NCBI GenBank assembly: GCA_937893675.1
Contig: CALBGI010000012.1
Coordinates: forward strand, 19,906-83,905
Direction: 5' to 3'
Origin: an uncultured Blautia sp.
GTDB lineage: Bacteria > Bacillota > Clostridia > Lachnospirales > Lachnospiraceae
Length of the DNA stretch: 64,000 nucleotides
The notes below the pieces were generated by a model. That model saw nothing but the letters and a program-made list of their open reading frames with translations. It made no database searches and had not been told where the DNA came from. Position numbers and translations under genes: made by a program. Of this stretch, positions 7,394 to 14,927 are shown piece after piece (positions within the stretch are counted from its first letter, which is position 1; each line of letters starts with the position of its first letter).

Positions 7394-9055
7394 CTATATC
7401 TGCTCTTTATAGTAGTTTACCGGGTCAAACAGCTTTCCGTTATCCCGCATCTGGATTAAGATGGTGTCTTTCTTGTTCACCACAACCATATCCAGCCATC
7501 TTTTTTCACCGGACTTAAACGCATGCTGCACAATGTTGCCCGCCATTTCTTCAATGCAGAGGGACATCTGGTTCAGCACATGCTCGTCGATTTCTTTTCC
7601 CCGGCCAAATTTGTAAATGCCCGAAGAAATCTCCATAACCTCTTTCATATCGTTTCCGACGGACAGATCCAGACGGTTGGCTTCGTCTCCGCCCAGAGAC
7701 TCCGGCAGCATCATATACTCCTCCAGAGTCATGGGAAGCTTTTTCTTTTTCCATGCCACCCAGACTATGATCACCAGCAGCGTAAGGATCTCTCCTATCA
7801 GAAACGCAACCCAGACACCCATGCTGCCAAAAGGCTTGATCAGCACAACTGCTGCCAGCGTGGTAAATACCAGGGACTGCAAAACACATACCACTGTGGC
7901 GATTCCCGGTTTTTCCGTACTCTGGTAAAAGTTTTTGAAAATCGTATTGACTGCCACAAAGGGCATGGATACCGCGAACAGGATAATTCCTTCCACTGCC
8001 ATTTTCATTGTCGCCGCATCCTCAATTCCCAGAAGCCTCGGAAAAAGTTCAGGGAAGACACATAAAACCAGAGCACCTGCCACACTTCCGATGATTCCCA
8101 TTTTCAGAGTGCTCTTCATCGTGTCCCGAAGTGCAGTTGGGTCTTCCTCCCCGTAAAACATTCCGGCGATCGGAATGATGGCCTGGCCAACGCCGATGAT
8201 CAGAGCGCCTACGATGTTATTTACCTGGGAACGCACATTCAGCGCCGTGACAGCGGCTACTCCCACCACAGTCACCAGCATATTATTCAGCACCATCACC
8301 TTAATGGTATCACAGATACGGCTGACCGCTGTGGGCGAGCCGGTAATAATAACCGCCGTGAACTCTTTTGCAAAATTCTTTGGCTTTATCAGCTTCAGTG
8401 TATTGCACTTCTTGCAAAAATGCAGGCAGCCCACTCCCACGGCAAGGCAATAGCTCAGGGTTGTCGCGAGCGCCATTCCAAACATTCCCATATGCAGGAC
8501 CTGTACCATGAAAATATCCAAAATGATATTTCCGCTGGTCATGGTAAGAATGGACGCCATGGGAAGATTTGGGGAACCGTCGATCTTGATAAAGCCCATC
8601 AACGCCGTCATCAGGATCGTCGGGATCGCGCTCAAAAAGAATCCCCGCAGATAATCCGTCGCCAGCTCGTGCAGCGCTCCCTGCGCGCCCAGCATCAAAG
8701 CGATCTGAGGTGCGAACAGCAATCCTACAACCGTCAGGATTCCTCCCCCTACAAATACAAAGATGATCGTAATCGTAAAAATATTGCAGACGGCTTCTCT
8801 GTCGCCTTTCCCGATCGCCTGCGCGGCCTTGGCCGTTCCTCCGCCGGAGCAAATGTTGGAAAAAGCGGAAAATATCAGACTGATGGGGCTGATAACGCCC
8901 ATGGCGCCCAGCGCCTCTGCTCCCAGAAACTGTCCGACGATAATGTTGTCAATAAGCATCCCGGCTGTCGCCGTCAAAGCGGAAAGAACGGAAACCAGCA
9001 CAAAGGAGCGGTACACTGTTTTTACTACGTAATCATTTTTTCTGTTTGTTTTCAC
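7394..9055 (-). CDS. MATE family transporter fused to an RsbW-like ATPase domain, cut short by an in-frame TAG
   Basis: 553 residues from a GTG start that overlaps the stop of the upstream kinase gene. Residues 1-445 are a 12-helix MATE exporter (MOP superfamily). After a linker, about 465-553 is a GHKL/RsbW-type ATPase domain: N-box LCIEEMAGNIVQHAF and DNGKLFDP. The TAG at 7394-7396 interrupts it just before the G2 box. The same frame continues with ENPEEHIGIRMIQS and ends at 7283, giving a 590-residue full protein. CAG-to-TAG is the simplest lesion. It is the last gene of the NRPS operon and is presumably the product exporter, with the ATPase domain tying it to the partner switch. Confidence 0.85.
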   Translation of the reverse strand: MKTNRKNDYVVKTVYRSFVLVSVLSALTATAGMLIDNIIVGQFLGAEALGAMGVISPISLIFSAFSNICSGGGTAKAAQAIGKGDREAVCNIFTITIIFVFVGGGILTVVGLLFAPQIALMLGAQGALHELATDYLRGFFLSAIPTILMTALMGFIKIDGSPNLPMASILTMTSGNIILDIFMVQVLHMGMFGMALATTLSYCLAVGVGCLHFCKKCNTLKLIKPKNFAKEFTAVIITGSPTAVSRICDTIKVMVLNNMLVTVVGVAAVTALNVRSQVNNIVGALIIGVGQAIIPIAGMFYGEEDPTALRDTMKSTLKMGIIGSVAGALVLCVFPELFPRLLGIEDAATMKMAVEGIILFAVSMPFVAVNTIFKNFYQSTEKPGIATVVCVLQSLVFTTLAAVVLIKPFGSMGVWVAFLIGEILTLLVIIVWVAWKKKKLPMTLEEYMMLPESLGGDEANRLDLSVGNDMKEVMEISSGIYKFGRGKEIDEHVLNQMSLCIEEMAGNIVQHAFKSGEKRWLDMVVVNKKDTILIQMRDNGKLFDPVNYYKEQI

Positions 9056-10044
9056 TGTTTTTCCCCCTGCATACGGGACATCTGCGTCATGGCCTCGTAG
9101 ATGTCATCCTGTGAGAGCACATACTGGAAAAACTGCTTGATCTGAGCAAGGTCGTCCACCACGCCGCACGCGTCAACTTCTGACAGCGCCATGGCCGTAA
9201 GCGCGGTGCGGTATTCGATAAACAGCTCCAGATTATCCCAGTAATGCTCATCGCATTTCTGGTTCAGCTCATAGCCTGTTTTGAAATAGGGAAGAATGTC
9301 TTCTTCGATCACCTGACGTCTGTCTTTTCCGGGCATATATCCAAACAGGAGACAGCCCTGAATAAAACTTGCCACATCATACATATAATCTGCGTAGGCA
9401 CATCCGTCAAAATCAAACAGCCAGATATTATTCGCTTCCACAAAGAAGTTGTTCAGGTGAAAATCCCCGTGGCATAAGCCGTACTGCCCGATCTCCTGGG
9501 GAAGCTGATTGACTTTTTCTTCGATCTCCAGAATCCGGTCGCAGATCTTCGGGTCCATTTTCGGAAAAGCGACTGCTTTATGCTCTTCAAAAGCCTGTGC
9601 CATGGACTTTCTCTTATAGTGCATCCCCAGCTCACGTTCCTCTGTGCTCGCTCTGTGGATCGTCCCCAGAAGCTCTCCTACACAGATGAAGAACATGGGA
9701 TTCATTTTTGTGGTAACCTGCACATTGCCTCTTGCCGTGCGGAACATGCTGGCACGGTAGGTGATTCCGTCAATTTCAAATGTCTCCAGGATCTTGTTAT
9801 GCAGAGAGGTATTCGGCTCGCATATGGTCTGGCCGTAAGCCTTCAGATCATCCACCCACATCAGCTCACTGATGATCTCATCCCGCGTCTTTTTCGGAGT
9901 CATACTGACACGGATCATATAGGGCTGGCCCGGAAAAATAAACGCGTAATTCTGTGTGGAAAAATGTACCACCGCTTCTTTGATATCCAATCCATAACAG
10001 TCCAGGAGAATTTCTCTCATTTTCCGTTTTAATTCTTCATTCAT
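9052..10044 (-). CDS. Aminoglycoside phosphotransferase (APH/choline kinase) family protein
   Basis: 330 residues from the ATG at 10042-10044, behind AAGAGGTG. The kinase core is clear: GLCHGDFHLNNFFV (Brenner catalytic loop, with His, Asp and Asn) and IWLFDFDGCAYADYMYDVA (metal-binding Asp). These enzymes phosphorylate hydroxyls on small molecules such as aminoglycosides, choline or homoserine. Here, inside an NRPS operon and overlapping the exporter gene by four bases, it may tailor the product or protect the producer. The substrate is not readable. Confidence 0.85.
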   Translation of the reverse strand: MNEELKRKMREILLDCYGLDIKEAVVHFSTQNYAFIFPGQPYMIRVSMTPKKTRDEIISELMWVDDLKAYGQTICEPNTSLHNKILETFEIDGITYRASMFRTARGNVQVTTKMNPMFFICVGELLGTIHRASTEERELGMHYKRKSMAQAFEEHKAVAFPKMDPKICDRILEIEEKVNQLPQEIGQYGLCHGDFHLNNFFVEANNIWLFDFDGCAYADYMYDVASFIQGCLLFGYMPGKDRRQVIEEDILPYFKTGYELNQKCDEHYWDNLELFIEYRTALTAMALSEVDACGVVDDLAQIKQFFQYVLSQDDIYEAMTQMSRMQGEKQ

Positions 10045-10070
10045 TCTGCTCACCTCTTATATTTTTTGGT

Positions 10071-11123
10071 TCAAAACTGTGCGATGCATTCTTTGAAATT
10101 TTCTTTCTGCACGCAGGTACAGGAAATTCCCTCTGTGATAAACAGCTCTTTCAAAGCATGCACATATCTGTCTTTTTCCAGATGCGACATATATGTCAGA
10201 ACATATTCGCCCTTGAATTTAAGGATCTCTATGATGATCGGCAGCGTATTCGCCGACAGGCAGGGACTGATTTCCAGGATATGCTCGTCAATCCCCTCTC
10301 CCAGCTTAAACTCTCCAATATAGCTGATCCCGTAGGTAAACTTCCTGCCGCTCATTTCATTCACCTTTCGGCAGAAATCAATCTTGTCCTGAAGCTTCGG
10401 ATAATCCACCGCCATTTTTTCATTGAACCGTTTTGTTCCTATTGCCGCAGACAGAATATTTTCCGGCTTGGCCTGCTCCATTACAATCTCCCGGGTTTTT
10501 CGGAGCTGTTCCTTCAAGGGCATGCCGGCCAGCTCCTGGTCATAGTAAACAGGAAGCGTTCCCACACAGCACTGCATCGTGGCCTCCGCGTGATAAGCCT
10601 TTCTTGCGTCGATCGCCATGGCTCCGATCACCGGGCGCGCTCCACATATGTTCTGGTCTGCGATCACCCGGTTTACGAACAGCGCAAACAAGCCGGACGC
10701 GCTGGTCTCATTCTGACGGATATACTGCTCCAGTTCCTCTGCGTTTACTTTCAGCTGGTAATGCTTACATTCCCAGGGGGAATCCATGATCGGATCCGGC
10801 AGGGCGAAGGCTTCGCTGTATTCATATTTGCCGGAAGGCTTCACATCTTCCTCCGGCAAGAACAGTACACAGTCCGCATATTCCCGCGGATCTTCCGGGG
10901 TATCCCTGAGGATCAGTCCCGGAATGTCCGGATTGTTCAAGCCGTACTTTTTCTCGCAGTAATAGTACATCAATGTTTGGATAAAGGGCAGAGTTCCCCT
11001 TCCGTCGGTGACTCCGTGGAACATATCAATGGATATTTCACATCCGCTGTAGCCGATGCGTGTGAGATATCCGTGATTTTCTTTGCCGCCTACGATCTGG
11101 CGGGAACCATCGTTCTTATGCAC
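10071..11123 (-). CDS. C-terminal condensation/acyltransferase domain of an NRPS (frameshifted from upstream part)
   Basis: About 350 residues in a frame that, when extended upstream to 11180, reads CIEQDETQYYLKVNKETP and joins the end of the adenylation-carrier protein. Adding one T to the TTTT run at 11180-11183 restores a single A-T-C protein (13045 to 10071). The motif FHGVTDGRG corresponds to the HHxxxDG active site, keeping the second His and the DG but with Phe in place of the first His. The shape resembles the alcohol-acetyltransferase-like branch of the condensation superfamily. This piece alone lacks the domain start and is unlikely to work. Confidence 0.75.
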   Translation of the reverse strand: MHKNDGSRQIVGGKENHGYLTRIGYSGCEISIDMFHGVTDGRGTLPFIQTLMYYYCEKKYGLNNPDIPGLILRDTPEDPREYADCVLFLPEEDVKPSGKYEYSEAFALPDPIMDSPWECKHYQLKVNAEELEQYIRQNETSASGLFALFVNRVIADQNICGARPVIGAMAIDARKAYHAEATMQCCVGTLPVYYDQELAGMPLKEQLRKTREIVMEQAKPENILSAAIGTKRFNEKMAVDYPKLQDKIDFCRKVNEMSGRKFTYGISYIGEFKLGEGIDEHILEISPCLSANTLPIIIEILKFKGEYVLTYMSHLEKDRYVHALKELFITEGISCTCVQKENFKECIAQF

Positions 11124-11173
11124 TATCGGAGTCTCTTTGTTGACTTTCAGATAATACTGCGTTTCATCCTGTT

Positions 11174-13045
11174 CTATACAAAAGCTATGTACCTTGGGAA
11201 GGTCATCTGCGCCGCATATTCCAGACAGGCAGGGTCAACCTCCTCCTTCAGAAGCAGCGTGGTGCGCGGCATGTTGTTCTCGTCCTCTGTTTTCTTGTAA
11301 TACCGCATACCGGCGAGAATCCGCATCCTTCCCTGTTCGTCAAACTGATTCTGGAATTTTTCATCCTCCCTTGCGTTGACCTGCATCCGCTTCGTTTCCT
11401 CATAAAACTCTGCTATTTTTTCAGGCGTTTTGCCCTCGTAAATATAGTCCACAGAAATATCGTTCAGTTCGCAGGAAAGCATCATCGCCTGAATGGAATC
11501 GCCGCCCATCTCAAAAAAGTTGTCCAGGATTCCCACCTTTTCCAGATTGAGTACTTTTTCAAAGGCCCGGCAGACTGCCGCCTGCTTTTCATTTTCCGGC
11601 TCGCGGTATTCTCTCTGCATTTTTCCGGTATCCGGAGCCTTTAGCTGCTTGCGGTCCAGCTTGCCGTTCTGATTTACCGGCATTTTTTCCAGCTGCACCA
11701 GATGCTGCGGAATCATATATTCCGGAAGCTTCTCCTCCAGAACCGCACGCACCTTCGCCTCTTCCACCGGCACTTTTACCGTGTAAAATCCGCACAGATA
11801 GGTCTGCCCGTAATCGTTCTGAAATCCTTTTACCGCCGCAGTATCCACCTGCGGGATATCGGAAAGCACCGCCTCGATTTCTCCGGTTTCCACTCTTTGT
11901 CCGTTGATCTTCACCATCCAGTCCTTGCGGTTGACATAGACCAGATTTCCATCGGGAAGCGCCCTGCAGATATCGTTGGTGTGGAACAAAACTCTCCCGT
12001 CCTCCTGTACAACAAAAGCCTTCTTCGTCTGCTCGGGAAGATTGATATACTGGGAGGCAATATCGCCCACGATACAGAGCTCTCCTTCCTCGCCCTGCGG
12101 AACCGGATTTCCCGCGTCATCCAAAAGCAGCGCCTGTATCTCCGGAGCCGCTTTTCCGATCGGCGTGTTGTCATATTGCTGATCAATGCAGAATGCCGTA
12201 GCCACGCCTGCGGTCTCGCTGCAGCCGAACATGTTGAAAATGTGGTAGCCGTCCCCTGTGATTCGGGAAACGCGCTCGCTTCCGGTTGCAATGGCGCGGA
12301 GACTCGAATGCTTTACGGAAAGCATCTTGAGCATCTGCGGACTGATAAAGCTTACGGTGATCTTGTGCTCCAAAATATACGCTTCTATTTTCCGTATATT
12401 TTTTCGCTTTTCTTCCGGCAGGATATGGGTGGTATAGCCCATTCCCAGCGGCAGATACACGTCCACCGCCATTACGATAAAGCTGAAGGGTCCGCAGCTG
12501 AGCTGGATATCCTCCGGTGTTGTTTCCAGAACCTTGCTGTGGCGCCTGACAGATGAGGCCAGGCTTTTGTGTGTGTGCAGGATTCCCTTGGGATTTCCGG
12601 TAGAGCCTGAGGTATAGACGGCAAACGCCGGATCCTTTGGCGTAACAGCAACCGCCTCAGATGGCTCTTCCAGCAAAGCCTCCGCCAAAAGCGCTTCATC
12701 CAGAACAAAGGCTCCGCCGCAGTCCTTGCGGATATATTCCACTCTCGCCTGCGGGTATTCCAGCGTCAGCGCTACAAATGCAGCCCCGCATTTTAAGATT
12801 CCGATTTCCGCAGCGATAAACTCCATTTTTCGGTCCAGATAAATCGGAATAATATCTCCTTTTCCCACTCCGCGTTTTTTTAGTGCGGTGCAGATCCTTC
12901 CGCTGAGTTCGTCCAGCGCTCCATAGGTTGTGCATCTTTCCCCGTCCCGGTCCACAATGGCCGTTTTTTCAGGTGATTTCCTCACATTCGCCTCAAAAAG
13001 CTCCAAAAAAGTCTTTTCTTCTTCCATAAATTTTCTCCGCCTCAT
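11174..13045 (-). CDS. NRPS adenylation and carrier protein, frameshifted in its C-terminal condensation domain
   Basis: 623 residues. An adenylation domain spans about 10-470 (A3 YTSGSTGNPKG at 144-154; A10 NQNGKLDRK with Lys462). A carrier domain follows at about 480-550 (NFFEMGGDSIQA, Ser517 as phosphopantetheine site). The first 45 residues of a condensation domain are then cut by a 1-base frameshift near 11180. The A4 segment reads FIVMAVDVYLPL, so the Asp that grips the amino group (GrsA Asp235) is missing. The substrate may be a non-alpha-amino acid or plain carboxylic acid. The ATG overlaps the RsbW gene stop; the ATG at 13025-13027 has a better spaced GGCGGAG site. Confidence 0.87.
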   Translation of the reverse strand: MRRRKFMEEEKTFLELFEANVRKSPEKTAIVDRDGERCTTYGALDELSGRICTALKKRGVGKGDIIPIYLDRKMEFIAAEIGILKCGAAFVALTLEYPQARVEYIRKDCGGAFVLDEALLAEALLEEPSEAVAVTPKDPAFAVYTSGSTGNPKGILHTHKSLASSVRRHSKVLETTPEDIQLSCGPFSFIVMAVDVYLPLGMGYTTHILPEEKRKNIRKIEAYILEHKITVSFISPQMLKMLSVKHSSLRAIATGSERVSRITGDGYHIFNMFGCSETAGVATAFCIDQQYDNTPIGKAAPEIQALLLDDAGNPVPQGEEGELCIVGDIASQYINLPEQTKKAFVVQEDGRVLFHTNDICRALPDGNLVYVNRKDWMVKINGQRVETGEIEAVLSDIPQVDTAAVKGFQNDYGQTYLCGFYTVKVPVEEAKVRAVLEEKLPEYMIPQHLVQLEKMPVNQNGKLDRKQLKAPDTGKMQREYREPENEKQAAVCRAFEKVLNLEKVGILDNFFEMGGDSIQAMMLSCELNDISVDYIYEGKTPEKIAEFYEETKRMQVNAREDEKFQNQFDEQGRMRILAGMRYYKKTEDENNMPRTTLLLKEEVDPACLEYAAQMTFPRYIAFV

Positions 13046-13452
13046 TTTATTTTTTTTCTGAACATAAAAATATTCTTCTGGTTTTCATACCGGTAGCTTA
13101 CCTCATCCATCTTCTTTTTTATCAGATAGATCCCAAGCCCTCCGATTTCTCTTTCTTCCGTGGACAAGGTCACATCCGGATCTTCCTTCTCCAGCGGATC
13201 AAAGGGGATCCCGCTGTCTGTAAATACCAGCTCCACGGTTTCCTCATCCAGCTTTATCTGTACTTCCACCGGACCTGTCTGATCCGGATAAGCATAATGC
13301 GCAACGTTGATAAACCATTCTTCCATGCACACTTCAAAGAGCATCTGTATTTTCACAGAGCAGCCCTGCTCTTCCAGAAATTCTTTTGCAAACTCCAACA
13401 CCGGATAAAGATTTTCATCCTTTGCTTCCACGCAGATTTTTTTCAGTTCCAT
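13042..13452 (-). CDS. RsbW/SpoIIAB-like serine kinase (anti-sigma factor type ATPase)
   Basis: 136 residues from the ATG at 13450-13452, placed by AAAGGAG; the start lies just past the phosphatase stop. It is a single GHKL ATPase domain with N-box FEVCMEEWFINVAHYAYP, G1 DSGIPFDP and G2 IGGLGIYLIKKKMDE. In known partner switches this kinase binds a sigma factor or phosphorylates a STAS protein on Ser. A STAS protein and a SpoIIE-type phosphatase sit in the same operon, but no sigma factor does. Its target here is therefore probably the STAS protein plus an unknown client. Confidence 0.88.
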   Translation of the reverse strand: MELKKICVEAKDENLYPVLEFAKEFLEEQGCSVKIQMLFEVCMEEWFINVAHYAYPDQTGPVEVQIKLDEETVELVFTDSGIPFDPLEKEDPDVTLSTEEREIGGLGIYLIKKKMDEVSYRYENQKNIFMFRKKIK

Positions 13453-13457
13453 ACCGT

Positions 13458-14927
13458 TCACTCCTTTGCCGGTCCAAAATAGTCGATGCAAAGCATGGTA
13501 ATGTCATCAAACTGGACTGCATCTCCTACAAAGGCATCAATCTCATTTTTTACAGTGATAAGAGTCTCTTTTGCATCAGAAGACAAATTCCTGTTCAGCG
13601 CATTCAGGGTGCGCTCCTCTCCGAAAAGCGCATTGCTTTTATTTGTGGCCTCTGTCACCCCGTCCGTATAGACATACAGGCTGTCGCCGGGATGCAGTTC
13701 AAACGCGTGTTCCCGGAAGCGTATTCCTTCCATCGTTGCCACAGCCGGAGAATGCCTGTACTTCACCATTTCAAAGGCTCCTCCCGCTCTTTTCAGAGCC
13801 GGATGCTCATGGCCGGCATTGGCAGCCATGCCTTTTCCCGTGGAGATTTCCAGAATGGCAAGCCACACGGTCACAAAAAGCTCCGCCTCGTTCCCCTCGC
13901 AAAGCTGTTCATTCACATCCTGCAGAATCTCCGCAGGAGAACCGCCGAGCTGCGCCCTGTTTTTGATCAGCGTCTTCGCGATCACCATAAACAGAGCTGC
14001 CGGAACACCTTTGCCGGACACGTCCGCCATGACAAGCCCCAAATGGTCTTCGTCAATCAGAAAGAAATCGTAAAAATCTCCGCCGACTTCCTTTGCCGGT
14101 GTCATGGATGCATAAATATCAAATTCCTTCCGTTCCGGAAACGCCGGAAAAATACGCGGCAGCATATCTGCCTGGATCTGTGTCGTCACATTGAGCTCCG
14201 CACTGATCCGCTCTTTTTCTTTTTCATTCTTCATCGCCTCAGCCGTCCAGTTCACGGAGGTGAAAATCTGAAGATACTCAAAAATGAAGATCAGACAGAT
14301 CGTGAGATAAAGCGGGAAGAACCACCCGTTTGTCGGCACGATCCCCGTGCTGTTCGTCACCAGATTGATCACGTAAAATCCGACAATAGAAACCGCCGGC
14401 GCGACCAGATAATTCTTTATCTGCCCGCCTGCTGCCTGAAGCATCTCCTGCACACGCTTTCTCAGCAGCTTCCAGTGCATGGCAAATGCCGCCGTGTAGA
14501 CCACTGCTTTGATGCCGATAAACAAAAACAGATTTTTGACATTGTAGGGCGTCCCCTCTGCGAAAAATCCCAGTTTTTCTCCGATAAAGGTGTCCGTGGT
14601 ACCGCAGAACATGAACGTCACCACATTGGCGATCAGCGCCGCCATCATCCCCACAAACAGCTTCTGCGCGGTACTGCCCTCGTATCCCGGCAAAAGACTG
14701 AGGCACAGGAGCAGAGAAAGCCCCAGAATTCCCATTTTGTCGTCATACAGGTTCACCCGGTAGCTGAGCAGCGTGAGGAGAAAGCCCAGAAGCCCCACAC
14801 CCAGCCACCAGACCGCCAGCTTCTTTAAAGAATATTTCGGCGTCAGTATGGAGCCTGCAATGCAGGCAGCAAACACACTTGCAAGAAACACCGCAAACGT
14901 CCACAGCAATATAACCGCATTGCTCAT
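13458..14927 (-). CDS. Membrane SpoIIE/RsbU-type PP2C phosphatase
   Basis: 489 residues; the ATG overlaps the NRPS stop (ATGA), so the two are translationally coupled. Residues 1-225 hold about six to seven membrane segments. A short helical linker (about 228-250) leads to a cytoplasmic SpoIIE domain with VGGDFYDFF (281-289), ADVSGKGVPAALFM (301-314), TDGVTEA and QFDDITML; all metal-binding Asp residues are present. It should dephosphorylate the STAS protein made from the same operon, in response to a membrane or extracellular signal. A phosphatase gene lodged between two NRPS genes is unusual. Confidence 0.9.
   Translation of the reverse strand: MSNAVILLWTFAVFLASVFAACIAGSILTPKYSLKKLAVWWLGVGLLGFLLTLLSYRVNLYDDKMGILGLSLLLCLSLLPGYEGSTAQKLFVGMMAALIANVVTFMFCGTTDTFIGEKLGFFAEGTPYNVKNLFLFIGIKAVVYTAAFAMHWKLLRKRVQEMLQAAGGQIKNYLVAPAVSIVGFYVINLVTNSTGIVPTNGWFFPLYLTICLIFIFEYLQIFTSVNWTAEAMKNEKEKERISAELNVTTQIQADMLPRIFPAFPERKEFDIYASMTPAKEVGGDFYDFFLIDEDHLGLVMADVSGKGVPAALFMVIAKTLIKNRAQLGGSPAEILQDVNEQLCEGNEAELFVTVWLAILEISTGKGMAANAGHEHPALKRAGGAFEMVKYRHSPAVATMEGIRFREHAFELHPGDSLYVYTDGVTEATNKSNALFGEERTLNALNRNLSSDAKETLITVKNEIDAFVGDAVQFDDITMLCIDYFGPAKE

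Noticed and set aside
11174..11185. Programmed -1 ribosomal frameshift
   Set aside because: The site reads GCTTTTGTA, with no X-XXY-YYZ heptamer and no obvious downstream pseudoknot.
13386..14828. Plus-strand frame opposite the SpoIIE-type phosphatase
   Set aside because: Arg/His-rich shadow with no motif; the minus strand carries intact PP2C signatures.
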